From Bacteroidota bacterium (GTDB lineage Bacteria; Bacteroidota; Bacteroidia; Cytophagales; Cyclobacteriaceae), in the NCBI GenBank assembly GCA_027593175.1, contig JAQCJI010000021.1, positions 1 through 34,801 of the forward strand: a DNA stretch of 34,801 nucleotides, given 5' to 3'. Shown here piece after piece: positions 18,176 to 27,337 of this stretch (position 1 is its first letter; every line of letters begins with the position of its first letter). A program made the translations under genes and the position numbers. A model generated the notes under the pieces. That model saw only the letters and a list, made by a program, of their open reading frames with translations. It was not told the DNA's origin and searched no databases.

Positions 18176-19091
18176 TTTATTAGCAATACAAAACCTTGAA
18201 GATCCCATTACTGAAATCCAGTTTTTAGATTCCTTGGCTAAGAGGGAAGACTTTTTGGAATATTCCATGCAGTTTCAAGAAACCGCCATTTTGAGAAGTT
18301 TGGGAGCTGGTAGAGTCAATGAAGCCGTCAAAAATTTGAATGGCCTAGCCTTTAGAAATCCTGGAGATGCTGCCTATTACCTCAATTTGTCTGGACTTAT
18401 TCTCGCCCAGCAGCTCGATTTTGAAAAAGCTGCTAAGGACTTTATTTATGCGTCTGAAAAAGGATTTCAGGCCCAACTCCCCATCCATGAAGCAATTCGG
18501 AAGTGGCAAACAGAACGGGAAGTTGGAAATCAAGAGAATAGCTTTGAAAATAAGGGGGTACAAAATCAACTAGCGTTTATGGGGAATTTTAACGAATCCA
18601 TCCCACAAAAGCTCTTTACTGACTGGAAGAACATTGTATCCCCGAACTTCAAGTTAGAAATGGCGTTGATGCTGCTAAGTCACAAGGCCCATGGCCTATC
18701 GATACCACAACTTCAGGAAATTGGTCAATTTTTGAAAGGGAAGGTTGATCGCTTTGCAGATTTAGAGGCATTTCTGAAGGTACCAGATTGGACTAATGCA
18801 AACTCTTTACGCTCCTTCACTAAATTTATAGGTTCCTCAGAGGAACTCACTGCCAATCCATATTTCAGCCCCTTAATTTGGAGTGCATCTTTGCAAACTA
18901 AGGATTTATTGGAAGCCTATGAACTGCTTCAATCTGCATGTGAATTCAATAGAGATCCGTTACTCTGGGCAAAAAAGGTGAAAGCGGCTCAAGCACTTGG
19001 ATTAGATAAATATGCAGCAGAAACACGGGAGCAAATGAGGTTGTGGATGGATGAAGAAGAAATTGAAGGGGTATTGAAAGAGGTGTATTGA
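18117..19091 (+). CDS. C-terminal TPR-like part of the split membrane protein
   Basis: A 324-residue frame of helical repeats (DAAYYLNLSGLILAQQLDFE and others) that continues the preceding gene. It has no signal peptide. The first possible start is a weak TTG at 18117 inside the previous coding region, and the first ATG comes only about 50 residues in. That favours it being the second half of a frameshifted gene rather than an independent one. Codon usage and composition appear to be like those of the first half. A genuine coupled second gene with a 59-base overlap is the alternative. The next gene is an ABC ATPase. Confidence 0.6.
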   Translation: MKKKLEKESSPLLLQAGYRNLLAIQNLEDPITEIQFLDSLAKREDFLEYSMQFQETAILRSLGAGRVNEAVKNLNGLAFRNPGDAAYYLNLSGLILAQQLDFEKAAKDFIYASEKGFQAQLPIHEAIRKWQTEREVGNQENSFENKGVQNQLAFMGNFNESIPQKLFTDWKNIVSPNFKLEMALMLLSHKAHGLSIPQLQEIGQFLKGKVDRFADLEAFLKVPDWTNANSLRSFTKFIGSSEELTANPYFSPLIWSASLQTKDLLEAYELLQSACEFNRDPLLWAKKVKAAQALGLDKYAAETREQMRLWMDEEEIEGVLKEVY

Positions 19092-19102
19092 GAGTTTTCA
19101 TG

Positions 19103-19110
19103 TATTTTTG
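19103..19110 (+). promoter_or_regulatory. Candidate -7 element for the ABC ATPase gene
   Basis: TATTTTTG matches TAnnTTTG exactly and lies in the short gap after the TPR gene. Transcription would start near 19117, about 46 bases before the ATG at 19163. No TTG is found at the ideal spacing, so support is moderate. Confidence 0.4.
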
Positions 19111-19162
19111 AAATATAATAGTGCCTTACCAAATTGCTAAACCACTAGTAAACCACAACATT

Positions 19163-19894
19163 ATGAGTAAAGTCATTGAAACGCAAGAAATCAATAAAAC
19201 CTATAAAATGGGTTCTGAAATTATTCAGGCATTGAAATCGGTTAGCATCAGCGTTGATAAAGGAGAGTATGTCGCTTTCATGGGACCTTCTGGATCAGGA
19301 AAATCCACCTTAATGAATATCATTGGGTGCTTGGACTCACCTACCTCTGGCAGCTATGTTCTCGCAGGAAAAGATGTCAGTGATATGAGTGAAAACGAGC
19401 TTGCAGATATTCGAAACAAAGAAATTGGGTTTGTCTTCCAGACTTTCAACCTGCTACCAAGAGCTTCTTGCCTAGACAATGTAGCACTGCCCCTAGTTTA
19501 TGCAGGCTATTCCAAATCAGATCGGGAGGAGATTGCATTCAAGACGCTAGACAGTGTTGGTCTAGGAGACCGAACTAAACACCGCCCCAATGAACTTTCC
19601 GGTGGTCAAAGACAGCGTGTGGCCATTGCCAGAGCACTAGTCAACAGCCCAAGTATCATTTTGGCAGATGAGCCAACAGGTAATCTTGATTCCAAAACCT
19701 CCTATGGAATTATGGAACTCTTTCATGAACTCCATGCAAAGGGAAACACAATTATCATGGTTACCCACGAAGTTGATATTGCCCATTATGCACACCGCGT
19801 CGTACGCCTTCGTGATGGCTTAGTCGAATCGGATAAAGTCAATCCAAATCCTACCCGTGGCTTAGTGACTACTACCCAAGTTGGTTTAGTCTAA
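19163..19894 (+). CDS. ABC transporter ATP-binding protein, MacB/LolD type
   Basis: A 243-residue nucleotide-binding subunit. Walker A is GPSGSGKST (41-49), the Q-loop is [10 protein letters not shown], the signature is [15 protein letters not shown] starting at 145, and Walker B is [12 protein letters not shown] ending near 176. The switch histidine follows in MVTHEVD. The sequence style, including [14 protein letters not shown], is that of the MacB/LolD/FtsE-like family, which drives lipoprotein release or efflux from the inner membrane. The frame opens 14 codons earlier at a GTG, but the ATG at 19163 gives the standard N-terminus. No permease gene is next to it, so its partner must lie elsewhere. 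Confidence 0.93.
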   Translation: MSKVIETQEINKTYKMGSEIIQALKSVSISVDKGEYVAFMGPSGSGKSTLMNIIGCLDSPTSGSYVLAGKDVSDMSENELADIRNKEIGFVFQTFNLLPRASCLDNVALPLVYAGYSKSDREEIAFKTLDSVGLGDRTKHRPNELSGGQRQRVAIARALVNSPSIILADEPTGNLDSKTSYGIMELFHELHAKGNTIIMVTHEVDIAHYAHRVVRLRDGLVESDKVNPNPTRGLVTTTQVGLV

Positions 19895-19938
19895 AAGAGG
19901 CTGTTATACGTTTAAGGAATATAAAATTCAAGCTTGAT

Positions 19939-20487
19939 ATGAAAATCTACACCAAAACGGGGGATCAAGGAATCACCTCTTTGTTGGGGGGAGTGCGGGT
20001 ACCCAAATCAGATCTACGCATAGATGCCTATGGCACCTTGGATGAATTAAACGCCTATATAGGCTTACTTCGAGATCAGGAGGTAAATAAAAAAAGAGCA
20101 GACCTGCTCAAAACTATTCAAGATCGCCTGTTCACTATTGGAGCAGATTTAGCAACGGTTCCCGGAAAAGACAAAGTAAAGAAACCGGATCTTCTTCCCC
20201 AAGATGTAGAAGTTTTAGAAAAAGAAATAGATGCTATGGATGCTGAACTCCCAAAACTTAGCGCTTTTATTCTACCAGGTGGGCATACTGCAGTATCTTT
20301 TTGCCATTTGGCCAGAACAGTTTGCAGGCGCTCCGAACGGATAGTAGTTGAGCTTGCTTCAGCGGAGCAGGTGTCTAAATTAGTCATCCAATACCTTAAC
20401 CGACTTTCTGATTTTCTTTTTATATTAGGTCGAAAAATGGCTCAAGAGATGGAAGTAGAAGAAGTCACTTGGAAACCGCGTTGGTAA
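19939..20487 (+). CDS. Cob(I)yrinic acid a,c-diamide adenosyltransferase (PduO type)
   Basis: Transfers the adenosyl group of ATP to cob(I)alamin to make coenzyme B12. The 182-residue protein begins with the family block YTKTGDQGITSLLGG, followed by DAYGTLDELNAYIGL. The late RTVCRRSERIVVEL holds conserved arginines of the ATP/cobalamin site. All are hallmarks of the PduO/MMAB family, which is unrelated in fold to CobA. No other B12 gene or cobalamin riboswitch was seen nearby, so it probably serves salvage for B12-dependent enzymes encoded elsewhere. Confidence 0.94.
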   Translation: MKIYTKTGDQGITSLLGGVRVPKSDLRIDAYGTLDELNAYIGLLRDQEVNKKRADLLKTIQDRLFTIGADLATVPGKDKVKKPDLLPQDVEVLEKEIDAMDAELPKLSAFILPGGHTAVSFCHLARTVCRRSERIVVELASAEQVSKLVIQYLNRLSDFLFILGRKMAQEMEVEEVTWKPRW

Positions 20488-20547
20488 AATACACCTTAAA
20501 GAGGGTTAAAAAAAAAACCTGCTACCAAAAATTAAATCCATTCCATC

Positions 20548-21642
20548 ATGATGAATCCAATTTCCATTTCAATTACCAAGTCCTCTAACTCCAAAATTCC
20601 AGAAACTAATTTCTCTTCTTTGGTTTTTGGAAAAACTTTCTCGGACCACATTTTTGTATCAGATTACCAGAACGGAGCTTGGGGTGATTTTAGGATTGTA
20701 CCGTATGGACCTATAGATATCTATCCCTCTAATGCTTCGCTCCACTACGGACAGACAATATTTGAGGGACTGAAGGCCTACAAAAATGAATATGGAAAAG
20801 TGCTTATTTTTAGACCTGAAGCAAATGCAAGAAGGTTAAACGAATCCGCTATCAGGATGTGTATGCCTCCGTTACCAGAAGATATCTTCATGGAAGCTTT
20901 AAGGCAATTGCTCACCTTAGATCAGGATTGGGTGCCTAAAGAAAAAGGCTCTAGCCTTTACATTCGCCCATTTATGTTTGCCATGGACAATTACCTTGGG
21001 GTAAAGCCTTCCGACAGCTATAGATTTATGATTTTTACGAGCCCAGTAGGTGCCTACTACACCAAACCCGTCTCTGTTAAAGTAGAAACTAGCTATACCC
21101 GTGCAACAGAAGGAGGAACTGGCGAAGCAAAAGCTGGAGGAAACTATGCTGCTTCCCTCTACCCAGCACTTCAAGCCCAGAATGAGGGATATGACCAACT
21201 TTTGTGGACTGATGGAAAAACCCATAGCCACATTGAAGAAAGTGGGACTATGAATGTCGTATTTAAAATCAAGGGGACCCTTATCACAGCTCCGACTACC
21301 AAGGGTACCATCCTAAAGGGAATCACTCGAGATTCGGTACTCCAACTCGCAAAAGATTGGAGACAAGCTGTTGAGGAGCGGTTTCTTACAGTGACTGAAC
21401 TTCAAGAGTCCTTAGAAAATGGAAGTTTAGAGGAAGCTTTTGGCCTAGGTACTGCAGCAACGATTGCCTTCATTGATAAAATCCATGTCAACGGGAAAGA
21501 TTATTTTCTTACGGAACCCTCACAGGAAGCTTTCTCAAAGCGTGCACTTAAAACCTTGGATGGCATCAAATATGGAGATCTCCAGGACCCACACCAGTGG
21601 ATGCTCAGTATCTCAAAAATAAATGGAAAAGGTGCAGTCTAA
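20548..21642 (+). CDS. ilvE: Branched-chain amino acid aminotransferase
   Basis: PLP-dependent transaminase for valine, leucine and isoleucine, of fold type IV. The 364-residue protein is of the longer, mitochondrial-like BCAT class. It includes LHYGQTIFEGLKAY (65-78), the likely Schiff-base Lys195 in GEAKAGGNYAASL, and IEESGTMNVVF with the conserved glutamate. Two adjacent ATGs (20548 and 20551) are both possible starts. The 3' end overlaps the next gene by 20 bases in another frame. Confidence 0.95.
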   Translation: MMNPISISITKSSNSKIPETNFSSLVFGKTFSDHIFVSDYQNGAWGDFRIVPYGPIDIYPSNASLHYGQTIFEGLKAYKNEYGKVLIFRPEANARRLNESAIRMCMPPLPEDIFMEALRQLLTLDQDWVPKEKGSSLYIRPFMFAMDNYLGVKPSDSYRFMIFTSPVGAYYTKPVSVKVETSYTRATEGGTGEAKAGGNYAASLYPALQAQNEGYDQLLWTDGKTHSHIEESGTMNVVFKIKGTLITAPTTKGTILKGITRDSVLQLAKDWRQAVEERFLTVTELQESLENGSLEEAFGLGTAATIAFIDKIHVNGKDYFLTEPSQEAFSKRALKTLDGIKYGDLQDPHQWMLSISKINGKGAV

Positions 21643-22168
21643 ATTAATTTTATTCCGAACGGTAGTACTTAAGATTCTATTGATTGGCCTAGTTGCCATA
21701 CCAATACAGGCCCAAGAGCAAAACAAGAAATTTTTACTCCTCAAACGAGGGGCTAACCAAAAAACTCAAATCCGCTTTTATCCAGGTGAAAACATTACTT
21801 ATAAAAGCAAAAAGATAGGCTATTTTGTTACCGACAAAATCGTCGACTTAGATATGGAATACTTGTACCTCAGTGATGATATCTTAAAACCATCTGATAT
21901 TATTTCGATAGACGTTCGAGGCATAGATAGTAGGAATAGACTCGTAAATGTCTTAAAATTTGCTTCTTTGGGAGCAGGTAGCATGCTCTTAGCTGCAGAA
22001 GGTGTCAATAGTATCTACCAAAGAGGGCAACTTAAAATCAGCAACGGAGTAGCCAAAACCTCGTCCATCCTCTTGGGTATGGGTTTAGGATTGCTTCCCG
22101 TGCGTTACAAAACATTTACGCTCTCCGATAAAAATAAGGTTCAACTGGTCCTCCTTGAAATTGAATAG
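21623..22168 (+). CDS. Small exported or membrane protein of unknown function
   Basis: I do not recognise a family. The 181-residue protein begins with a signal peptide (VVLKILLIGLVAIPIQAQ). A beta-rich segment follows (QIRFYPGENITYKSKKIGYF), with a pattern seen in several Bacteroidota exported proteins. A hydrophobic stretch near residues 112-127 (VLKFASLGAGSMLLAA) and another near 146-160 (SSILLGMGLGLLPVR) suggest a hairpin in the inner membrane. The ATG at 21623 lies inside the end of ilvE, giving a 20-base overlap, so coupling to ilvE is likely. A strong hairpin with eight T follows its stop. Confidence 0.65.
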   Translation: MEKVQSKLILFRTVVLKILLIGLVAIPIQAQEQNKKFLLLKRGANQKTQIRFYPGENITYKSKKIGYFVTDKIVDLDMEYLYLSDDILKPSDIISIDVRGIDSRNRLVNVLKFASLGAGSMLLAAEGVNSIYQRGQLKISNGVAKTSSILLGMGLGLLPVRYKTFTLSDKNKVQLVLLEIE

Positions 22169-22177
22169 CAGCAATGG

Positions 22178-22199
22178 CTGGTAAAAACCAGTTTTTTTT
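22178..22199 (+). terminator. Intrinsic terminator before prfB
   Basis: CTGGT (22178-22182) pairs with ACCAG (22187-22191) around an AAAA loop and is followed by eight T. It lies 10 bases after the stop of the small exported protein and separates that unit from prfB. The stem is short (5 bp), so termination may be partial. Confidence 0.65.
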
Positions 22200-22232
22200 C
22201 TGATTTTTACGACACATTTCTAACTTAGACAG

Positions 22233-23334
22233 ATGACTTCAGACCAACTGAAAGACTTGAAAGCCCGCACATCGGCTTTGAGGAGGTATCTTTGACTACG
22301 ATCGTAAGAAAGTAGAAATTCAAGATCTAGATGCCGTATCGGCTCAAGCCGATTTCTGGAATATCCCAGAAGAAGCAGAAAAAATCATGAAACAAATCCA
22401 AGCCAGAAAGAGCTGGACTACTGCTTTCGAAAGTGTAGACCAGCGAATTCAGGATTTGGAAGTTCTGTATGAATTTTTTACCACAGGGGAAGTAACCGAG
22501 GAGGAAATTAAGAAAGACTTTATTTTGAGTAAAGACGCAGTGGAAGAGCTCGAACTCAAGAAAATGCTTGCTTCTGAAGAAGATCAACTCAACGCAGTTC
22601 TTGAGATTACTCCGGGTGCTGGTGGTACAGAAAGTAACGATTGGGCTTCAATCCTGATGCGTATGTACATCATGTGGGGAGAAAAAAATGGCTACAAAGT
22701 GCGCGAAGTGGATATGCAGCCTGGCGAAGTTGCTGGGATCAAATCCGCCACACTCCTCTTTGAACGAAAAACAGGTTGCCCTCATGCGGAATCGGAAACG
22801 GGAGTACATCGACTTGTACGAATTTCTCCTTTTGATTCAGGAGGGCGAAGACATACCTCCTTTGCTTCGGTTTATACCTACCCAGAAGTAGATGATTCTA
22901 TCGAAATCGAAATCAATCCCGGAGATGTTGAATTACATACTTCAAGATCTGGTGGCGCGGGTGGTCAGAATGTGAACAAGGTGGAAACCAAGGTGCAACT
23001 GACACACAAACCTAGCGGTATTGTAGTCGTTTGTCAGGTGGAGCGCTCTCAGCTTGCCAACCGGGAAATGGCTATGCAGATGTTGAAATCGAGGCTATAC
23101 CAACTGGAGTTGGAAAAAAGAAACGCGGAAAGTGCTAAAATTGAATCCTCCAAACTGCGAGTTGACTTTGGTTCTCAAATTCGAAACTATGTCCTGCACC
23201 CTTATAAGTTGGTGAAGGACAACCGCACCAGTCATGAAACCTCAGATGCTCAAGGAGTACTTGATGGTGGCCTGAATGAATTTATGAAAGCATTCCTTCT
23301 TGCACAAAGTGAGGAAAGTGCAAACAAAAACTAA
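22233..23334 (+). CDS. prfB: Peptide chain release factor 2, with programmed +1 frameshift
   Basis: RF2 recognises UGA and UAA stops and triggers peptide release. Translation starts at the ATG at 22233 and runs 20 codons to an in-frame TGA (22293-22295). A +1 slip at CTT-TGA-C skips one T, and reading continues as [15 protein letters not shown] to 23334, giving 366 residues in total, the RF2 norm. The class-I signature [14 protein letters not shown] (GGQ) is present. The codon-recognition segment (SPF-type) is represented by [13 protein letters not shown]. Gene callers starting in the second frame (22387) would lose about 50 N-terminal residues. Confidence 0.95.
22281..22296 (+). promoter_or_regulatory. 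RF2 autoregulatory frameshift site
   Basis: The sequence AGGAGGTATCTTTGAC contains an internal Shine-Dalgarno-like AGGAGG just upstream of the slippery CTT codon and the UGA stop followed by C. This is nearly the E. coli prfB element (AGGGGGTATCTTTGAC). When RF2 is scarce, slow reading of UGA lets the ribosome shift +1 and make more RF2. It is one of the few places in the window with a strong Shine-Dalgarno-like sequence. Confidence 0.95.
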
Positions 23335-23340
23335 ATTACT

Positions 23341-23368
23341 AGGCCGAGGAAATCATCTTCGGCTTTTT
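23341..23368 (+). terminator. Intrinsic terminator after prfB
   Basis: GCCGAGGA (23343-23350) pairs with TCTTCGGC (23356-23363), with one G-U pair, around an AATCA loop. Five T follow. It begins 8 bases after the prfB stop. Confidence 0.75.
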
Positions 23369-23385
23369 CATTACTCCTACTTACC

Positions 23386-24570
23386 ATGAGGCTACTCCCC
23401 TCCTTCTTTACGCTCGATTTTTTCCTACTCTGTTTGAGCAGCTTTTTATTTTTTTCGAGCTTCAACATGATCATTCCCGAACTACCAGCTTACCTAAGTT
23501 CCATGGGAGGAGAATCCTATAAGGGATGGATAATAGCCTTATTTACCCTATCCGCAGGGCTCTCTAGACCCTTTAGTGGAAAGCTTGCTGATAAAATTGG
23601 TCGAATTCCTGTGATGATCTTTGGAGCAAGTGTCTGCTTTTTGGTTGGCTTAAGCTACCCTCTCCTTCACTTTGTAAGTGGTTTTTTGTTTCTCCGGTTT
23701 GCACATGGTTTTTCCACTGGCTTCACCCCAACAGGTACATCTGCTTATGTTGCAGATACAGTCCCATTTGCACAGCGTGGAGAAGCCTTGGGTATTCAAT
23801 CGCTTTTTGGATCCTTGGGAATGGCGGCTGGACCCGCACTGGGCGGCTGGATAGCCAGTATCTGGCCCATCGACGTACTTTTCTATGCAGCAGCCTTCAC
23901 CGCGATTTTTTCCATCCTAATTTTGATTCGTCTGAAAGAAAGCCTACAAGAAAAAGTACCTCTTAAGCTGCATCTATTTAAGTTGGAGAAAAATGAGATT
24001 CTTGAAAAACAGGTTTTGCTTCCTTCCACCATCCTCTTTTTATCCGTCTTTTCTTTTGGCGTGGTCCTCACCTTAATTCCTGACCTTTCCACCTACCTTA
24101 GTATCAAAAATAAAGGGCTCTTCTTTGCAGTTTTCACACTCTCCTCCCTTGGTATTCGATTGATTGCTGGTAGAGCATCCGATCGAATCGGTCGGGTTAA
24201 AGTGATGCGTGTTGCAAGTGCTGTCATGGTATTGGCCATGATTGCTGTAGCTTTTGCTACAAATAAAGCCACGCTACTGGGTTCTGCTGTCCTATTTGGA
24301 GCGGCAGTAGGCATGCACAGCCCTACTACTACCGCTTGGGTGGTAGATAGATCTCTTGAAAATTATAAGGGAAGGGCTTTGGCAACCATGTATATTTTCC
24401 TAGAACTAGGAATTGGATTAGGCGCACTTGTGTCCAGCTGGCTCTACAATAACAAACCTGAGAATTTTAAAATTGCCTTTCTCTTTTCTGCAGGTATCGC
24501 TTTCCTCGGTTTCCTAATTTTGATTTTTATCAAAAGTGACCGAAAAAATGCTCCTGTCTTAGTACCCTAA
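23386..24570 (+). CDS. MFS transporter
   Basis: Inner-membrane secondary transporter of 394 residues with about 12 predicted helices in two halves. The loop between helices 2 and 3 carries GKLADKIGRIPVMIFG and its second-half repeat GRASDRIGRVKVMR, the classic MFS motif A. The FTPTGTSAYVADTVPFAQRG stretch resembles drug/sugar efflux families of the DHA type. The substrate cannot be read from sequence. It follows the prfB terminator closely, and its last 12 bases overlap the convergent M24 peptidase gene. Confidence 0.9.
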   Translation: MRLLPSFFTLDFFLLCLSSFLFFSSFNMIIPELPAYLSSMGGESYKGWIIALFTLSAGLSRPFSGKLADKIGRIPVMIFGASVCFLVGLSYPLLHFVSGFLFLRFAHGFSTGFTPTGTSAYVADTVPFAQRGEALGIQSLFGSLGMAAGPALGGWIASIWPIDVLFYAAAFTAIFSILILIRLKESLQEKVPLKLHLFKLEKNEILEKQVLLPSTILFLSVFSFGVVLTLIPDLSTYLSIKNKGLFFAVFTLSSLGIRLIAGRASDRIGRVKVMRVASAVMVLAMIAVAFATNKATLLGSAVLFGAAVGMHSPTTTAWVVDRSLENYKGRALATMYIFLELGIGLGALVSSWLYNNKPENFKIAFLFSAGIAFLGFLILIFIKSDRKNAPVLVP

Positions 24571-25908
24571 ATAATCACTTTTTCTAGGGATGGCGAGAAT
24601 AGATTTTTGTCGACCATTGTAATAAATAACCTTTTTCCCATCAAAATAAGCCCCTTCTTCTAGCATCACGCGAACATCCTTATTCCATTCTTTTACAAAA
24701 ACTACCGCATTCAATTCGATGGCATAACCTGTGTGTGGATGCATCGGAAAATCTCCCGCTCCAGGAGTATCACCTTGATTGTCCCACATCCCAATGGTAG
24801 GTCCTGCAGAATGCCCGTAGTATCCCAAAGGATGGGTGTAAATGGTGCCATTAATCCCTTCTTTTTGCATGAGCTCTCGGGAGGCTTTCAAAATTTGGTT
24901 ACCTGTTTTTCTTTCCTCAAAATTAGTGGTTAGAATATCTTGCAACCTATTTCCCACCTTCAAGGCATCTTGCAAGTAGTCTGGAACTTCCGTCTCTCCT
25001 GCCTTGAGCACATAAGCCAATTCTTGGGTATCGGTATTCAGACGCAAATAGGTGATTCCAAAATCAATATGTAGCAGGTCCCCAGGTAAAATCACTTCCT
25101 CACTTGGGCGAATTACAAAGGATCGTGAAGCTTCTTGGGAGTTTGGATCGGCCCGCTGTATGTCTACAGTTGGATGAAACCAAGTATCCAATTTCATCTC
25201 TTTTATTTTTTCTCGATAAAACCAAACTACATCTTCCGTAGTCGTCACGCCTGGTGTGATAACTCGATCAGAAAGCCCTTCAGCAATGATGTAATGCGCC
25301 AATTCTTGAATATGCTTGTAAGTGGCCATTTCTGCTACTGTCCTTGTTTCCAACCAGCGTACAGCAAGGGTTTGCGCTGAAACCACTTTGGCTTGCTCTT
25401 GAGCTGGAAGGATGCGAATCAATTCTTCATAATCGAAGTGAGTAAGCCCATCAGCATGGCCATAATCCTTGGAAAAGTTCAATCCAATTTTTTTAGGTTT
25501 TTTGGCTTGAATAATCTCAAGTAGCGCTTTCCACTGATCGGGCTGCTCCTCAGGATTCCAAGCCCTTTTAAAAGATTTACCCACATCGTAGCGGGCTACT
25601 GCGTAGGTCTCCACTGCAGCATTCGGACTAGGCTGATACATCACAAGAATCGTGCGTCTGCGAGCAGCATGCCAGGTTGCAGGCAATAAGGTGCGGATGA
25701 CTGGGTCTTCATTGTATTCCCGTGACACCACCACCCAAAAATCTATTCCAGTCTCAGTCATTAAGCTGGGAAGCAGCTGTTGAATTCTATCTTCCAACCA
25801 GGAGTCGATTACCGCTGCCTGATTCCGTACTGAAAGTACCGCAGGCTGCTGTGCCCAGCTGTTTAACGCTAAAAAAGAAGTACAAATAAGGAGAAGGAGT
25901 CGTTTCAT
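24559..25908 (-). CDS. Exported M24-family metallopeptidase (Xaa-Pro aminopeptidase-like)
   Basis: A 449-residue protein with a signal peptide (LLLLICTSFLALNSWAQ), so it is exported. The ATG at 25908 is chosen for this; the frame is open to 25962. An N-terminal creatinase-like domain precedes the pita-bread fold. All five metal ligands are recognisable in order: two Asp (LLHIDFGITYLRLNTDTQ), His in YYGHSAGP, Glu in YAIELNA and Glu in MLEEGAY. Relatives cleave N-terminal residues before proline. The 3' end overlaps the MFS gene. The MATE gene lies upstream by 72 bases on the same strand. Confidence 0.9.
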   Translation of the reverse strand: MKRLLLLICTSFLALNSWAQQPAVLSVRNQAAVIDSWLEDRIQQLLPSLMTETGIDFWVVVSREYNEDPVIRTLLPATWHAARRRTILVMYQPSPNAAVETYAVARYDVGKSFKRAWNPEEQPDQWKALLEIIQAKKPKKIGLNFSKDYGHADGLTHFDYEELIRILPAQEQAKVVSAQTLAVRWLETRTVAEMATYKHIQELAHYIIAEGLSDRVITPGVTTTEDVVWFYREKIKEMKLDTWFHPTVDIQRADPNSQEASRSFVIRPSEEVILPGDLLHIDFGITYLRLNTDTQELAYVLKAGETEVPDYLQDALKVGNRLQDILTTNFEERKTGNQILKASRELMQKEGINGTIYTHPLGYYGHSAGPTIGMWDNQGDTPGAGDFPMHPHTGYAIELNAVVFVKEWNKDVRVMLEEGAYFDGKKVIYYNGRQKSILAIPRKSDYLGY

Positions 25909-25980
25909 GATTTCGTTCAAAAGGTAAACCAAGATAGTCCTTCCCTGGGAAATCTCAGTCAAACAAATAAAATAAATATG

Positions 25981-27297
25981 CTAATCCCTAGCCTGATTTT
26001 GATGAAGCCCTTTTTTCTTGCTTAGCTGCTCAAATCGATAAAAAAGCAGTGCCGCAGTGCTAGTAAGTCCACTAAGTAAGCCTATCCAAATTCCATTTTC
26101 TCCAAAACCGAATTTAAAAGCCAAAAGATAGCCCAGAGGAAGACCCAGACCCCAATAAGCAAAAAAGGTTACCAGCGTAGGTACTTTTACATCCTCCATC
26201 CCGCGGAGGACACCCAAGCCAACTACCTGTACCCCATCTGAAATTTGAAAAAATCCTGCCAAAATCAACAGAGAAGCAGCCAAGGAAATCACCTGAGGAT
26301 CGTCGATATAAAGGGTAGGGAGATAAAATCGGAAGGCAAAAAATAAAAGCGCACAGACAAACATAAAGACAGCTACCATTCCGAAAACTACCCGTCCAGC
26401 TTCTTTCATCCCTACAAAATCTCCTTTACCAATGTAATGACTCACGCGAATCATCCCAGCCGTAGCGACACCTGTCGCCATCATGTAACTGATGGAAGCC
26501 AAATTGAGGGCTATTTGATGTCCAGCAAGGGCGTTTACTCCTATCCAACCCATCATGATAGCAGCAGCACTAAATGCGGAAACTTCAAAAATAAATTGAA
26601 AGCCTGTGGGTATCCCAATTTTGAGAATTCGACGTACCATGGGCCAACTCAAGCGAACCAGAAAAAAACGGAGATTATAATGGGCATAGCGCTTGGTAAA
26701 GAGGACATAAGCTCCCATCAATAACATCATCAAAATGCGCGAAATCAAGGTTGCCCAAGCAGCCCCATTCATTCCCATTTTTGGAAATCCCCACATTCCC
26801 CAAATCAATAGCCAGTTAAGAAATACATTGACCAAATTTGAAAATATAGTGATAAACATCGCCTGCTTTGTCTGGGATAGCCCTTCAGCAAATTGCTTGA
26901 AGGTCTGAAAAATCATCAAGGGAATTAAGGAAGCTGTAATAATCAGCAAATAAGATAGCGCCAGGTCTTGAACGACTTTTGGCTGATCCAATACCCACAA
27001 GCGTTGTGAGAATCCTAAAATCAAAAAAAATAAAAGAATACTTACTGCACTATTGATCCAAAAGCTATGCGTAAAAAGCCTAGATATACGCTTTATTCGA
27101 CCCTTTCCATCTCCCATAGACACCAGAGGGGTCAGTCCCATCGAGATGCCAATCCCAAACATCATAGTTACAAAGAAAATGCTGTTTGCCAAGGAAACAG
27201 CTGCTAAGGGTAAGGCCCCTAACCTCCCAACCATCATGCTATCGGCTATACCCACTCCTACCTGACCCAACTGACTTAGCACGACTGGATAAGCCAA
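25981..27297 (-). CDS. MATE-family efflux transporter
   Basis: Sodium- or proton-driven multidrug/organic-cation exporter in the inner membrane, with about 12 helices in 438 residues. Family motifs are present at the start (YPVVLSQLGQVGVGIADSMM, MVGRLGALPLAAVSLAN) and in the second half (MMGWIGVNALAGHQIALNLA). The listed start is a TTG at 27297. The frame continues upstream through conserved-looking KTTFLL to an ATT at 27342 whose bases overlap the NUDIX stop (TATTAA), giving 453 residues. I think the true start is likely that ATT or a non-canonical codon nearby. It is co-directional with the NUDIX gene. Confidence 0.92.
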   Translation of the reverse strand: MAYPVVLSQLGQVGVGIADSMMVGRLGALPLAAVSLANSIFFVTMMFGIGISMGLTPLVSMGDGKGRIKRISRLFTHSFWINSAVSILLFFLILGFSQRLWVLDQPKVVQDLALSYLLIITASLIPLMIFQTFKQFAEGLSQTKQAMFITIFSNLVNVFLNWLLIWGMWGFPKMGMNGAAWATLISRILMMLLMGAYVLFTKRYAHYNLRFFLVRLSWPMVRRILKIGIPTGFQFIFEVSAFSAAAIMMGWIGVNALAGHQIALNLASISYMMATGVATAGMIRVSHYIGKGDFVGMKEAGRVVFGMVAVFMFVCALLFFAFRFYLPTLYIDDPQVISLAASLLILAGFFQISDGVQVVGLGVLRGMEDVKVPTLVTFFAYWGLGLPLGYLLAFKFGFGENGIWIGLLSGLTSTAALLFYRFEQLSKKKGLHQNQARD

Positions 27298-27337
27298 TAG
27301 AAAGGTGGTTTTTACCTGATTGCTGACTGCTATACGA

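Noticed and set aside
22387-23334. prfB starting at the ATG at 22387
   Set aside because: This would drop about 50 conserved N-terminal residues; the upstream frameshift site and 20-codon leader explain the full-length protein.
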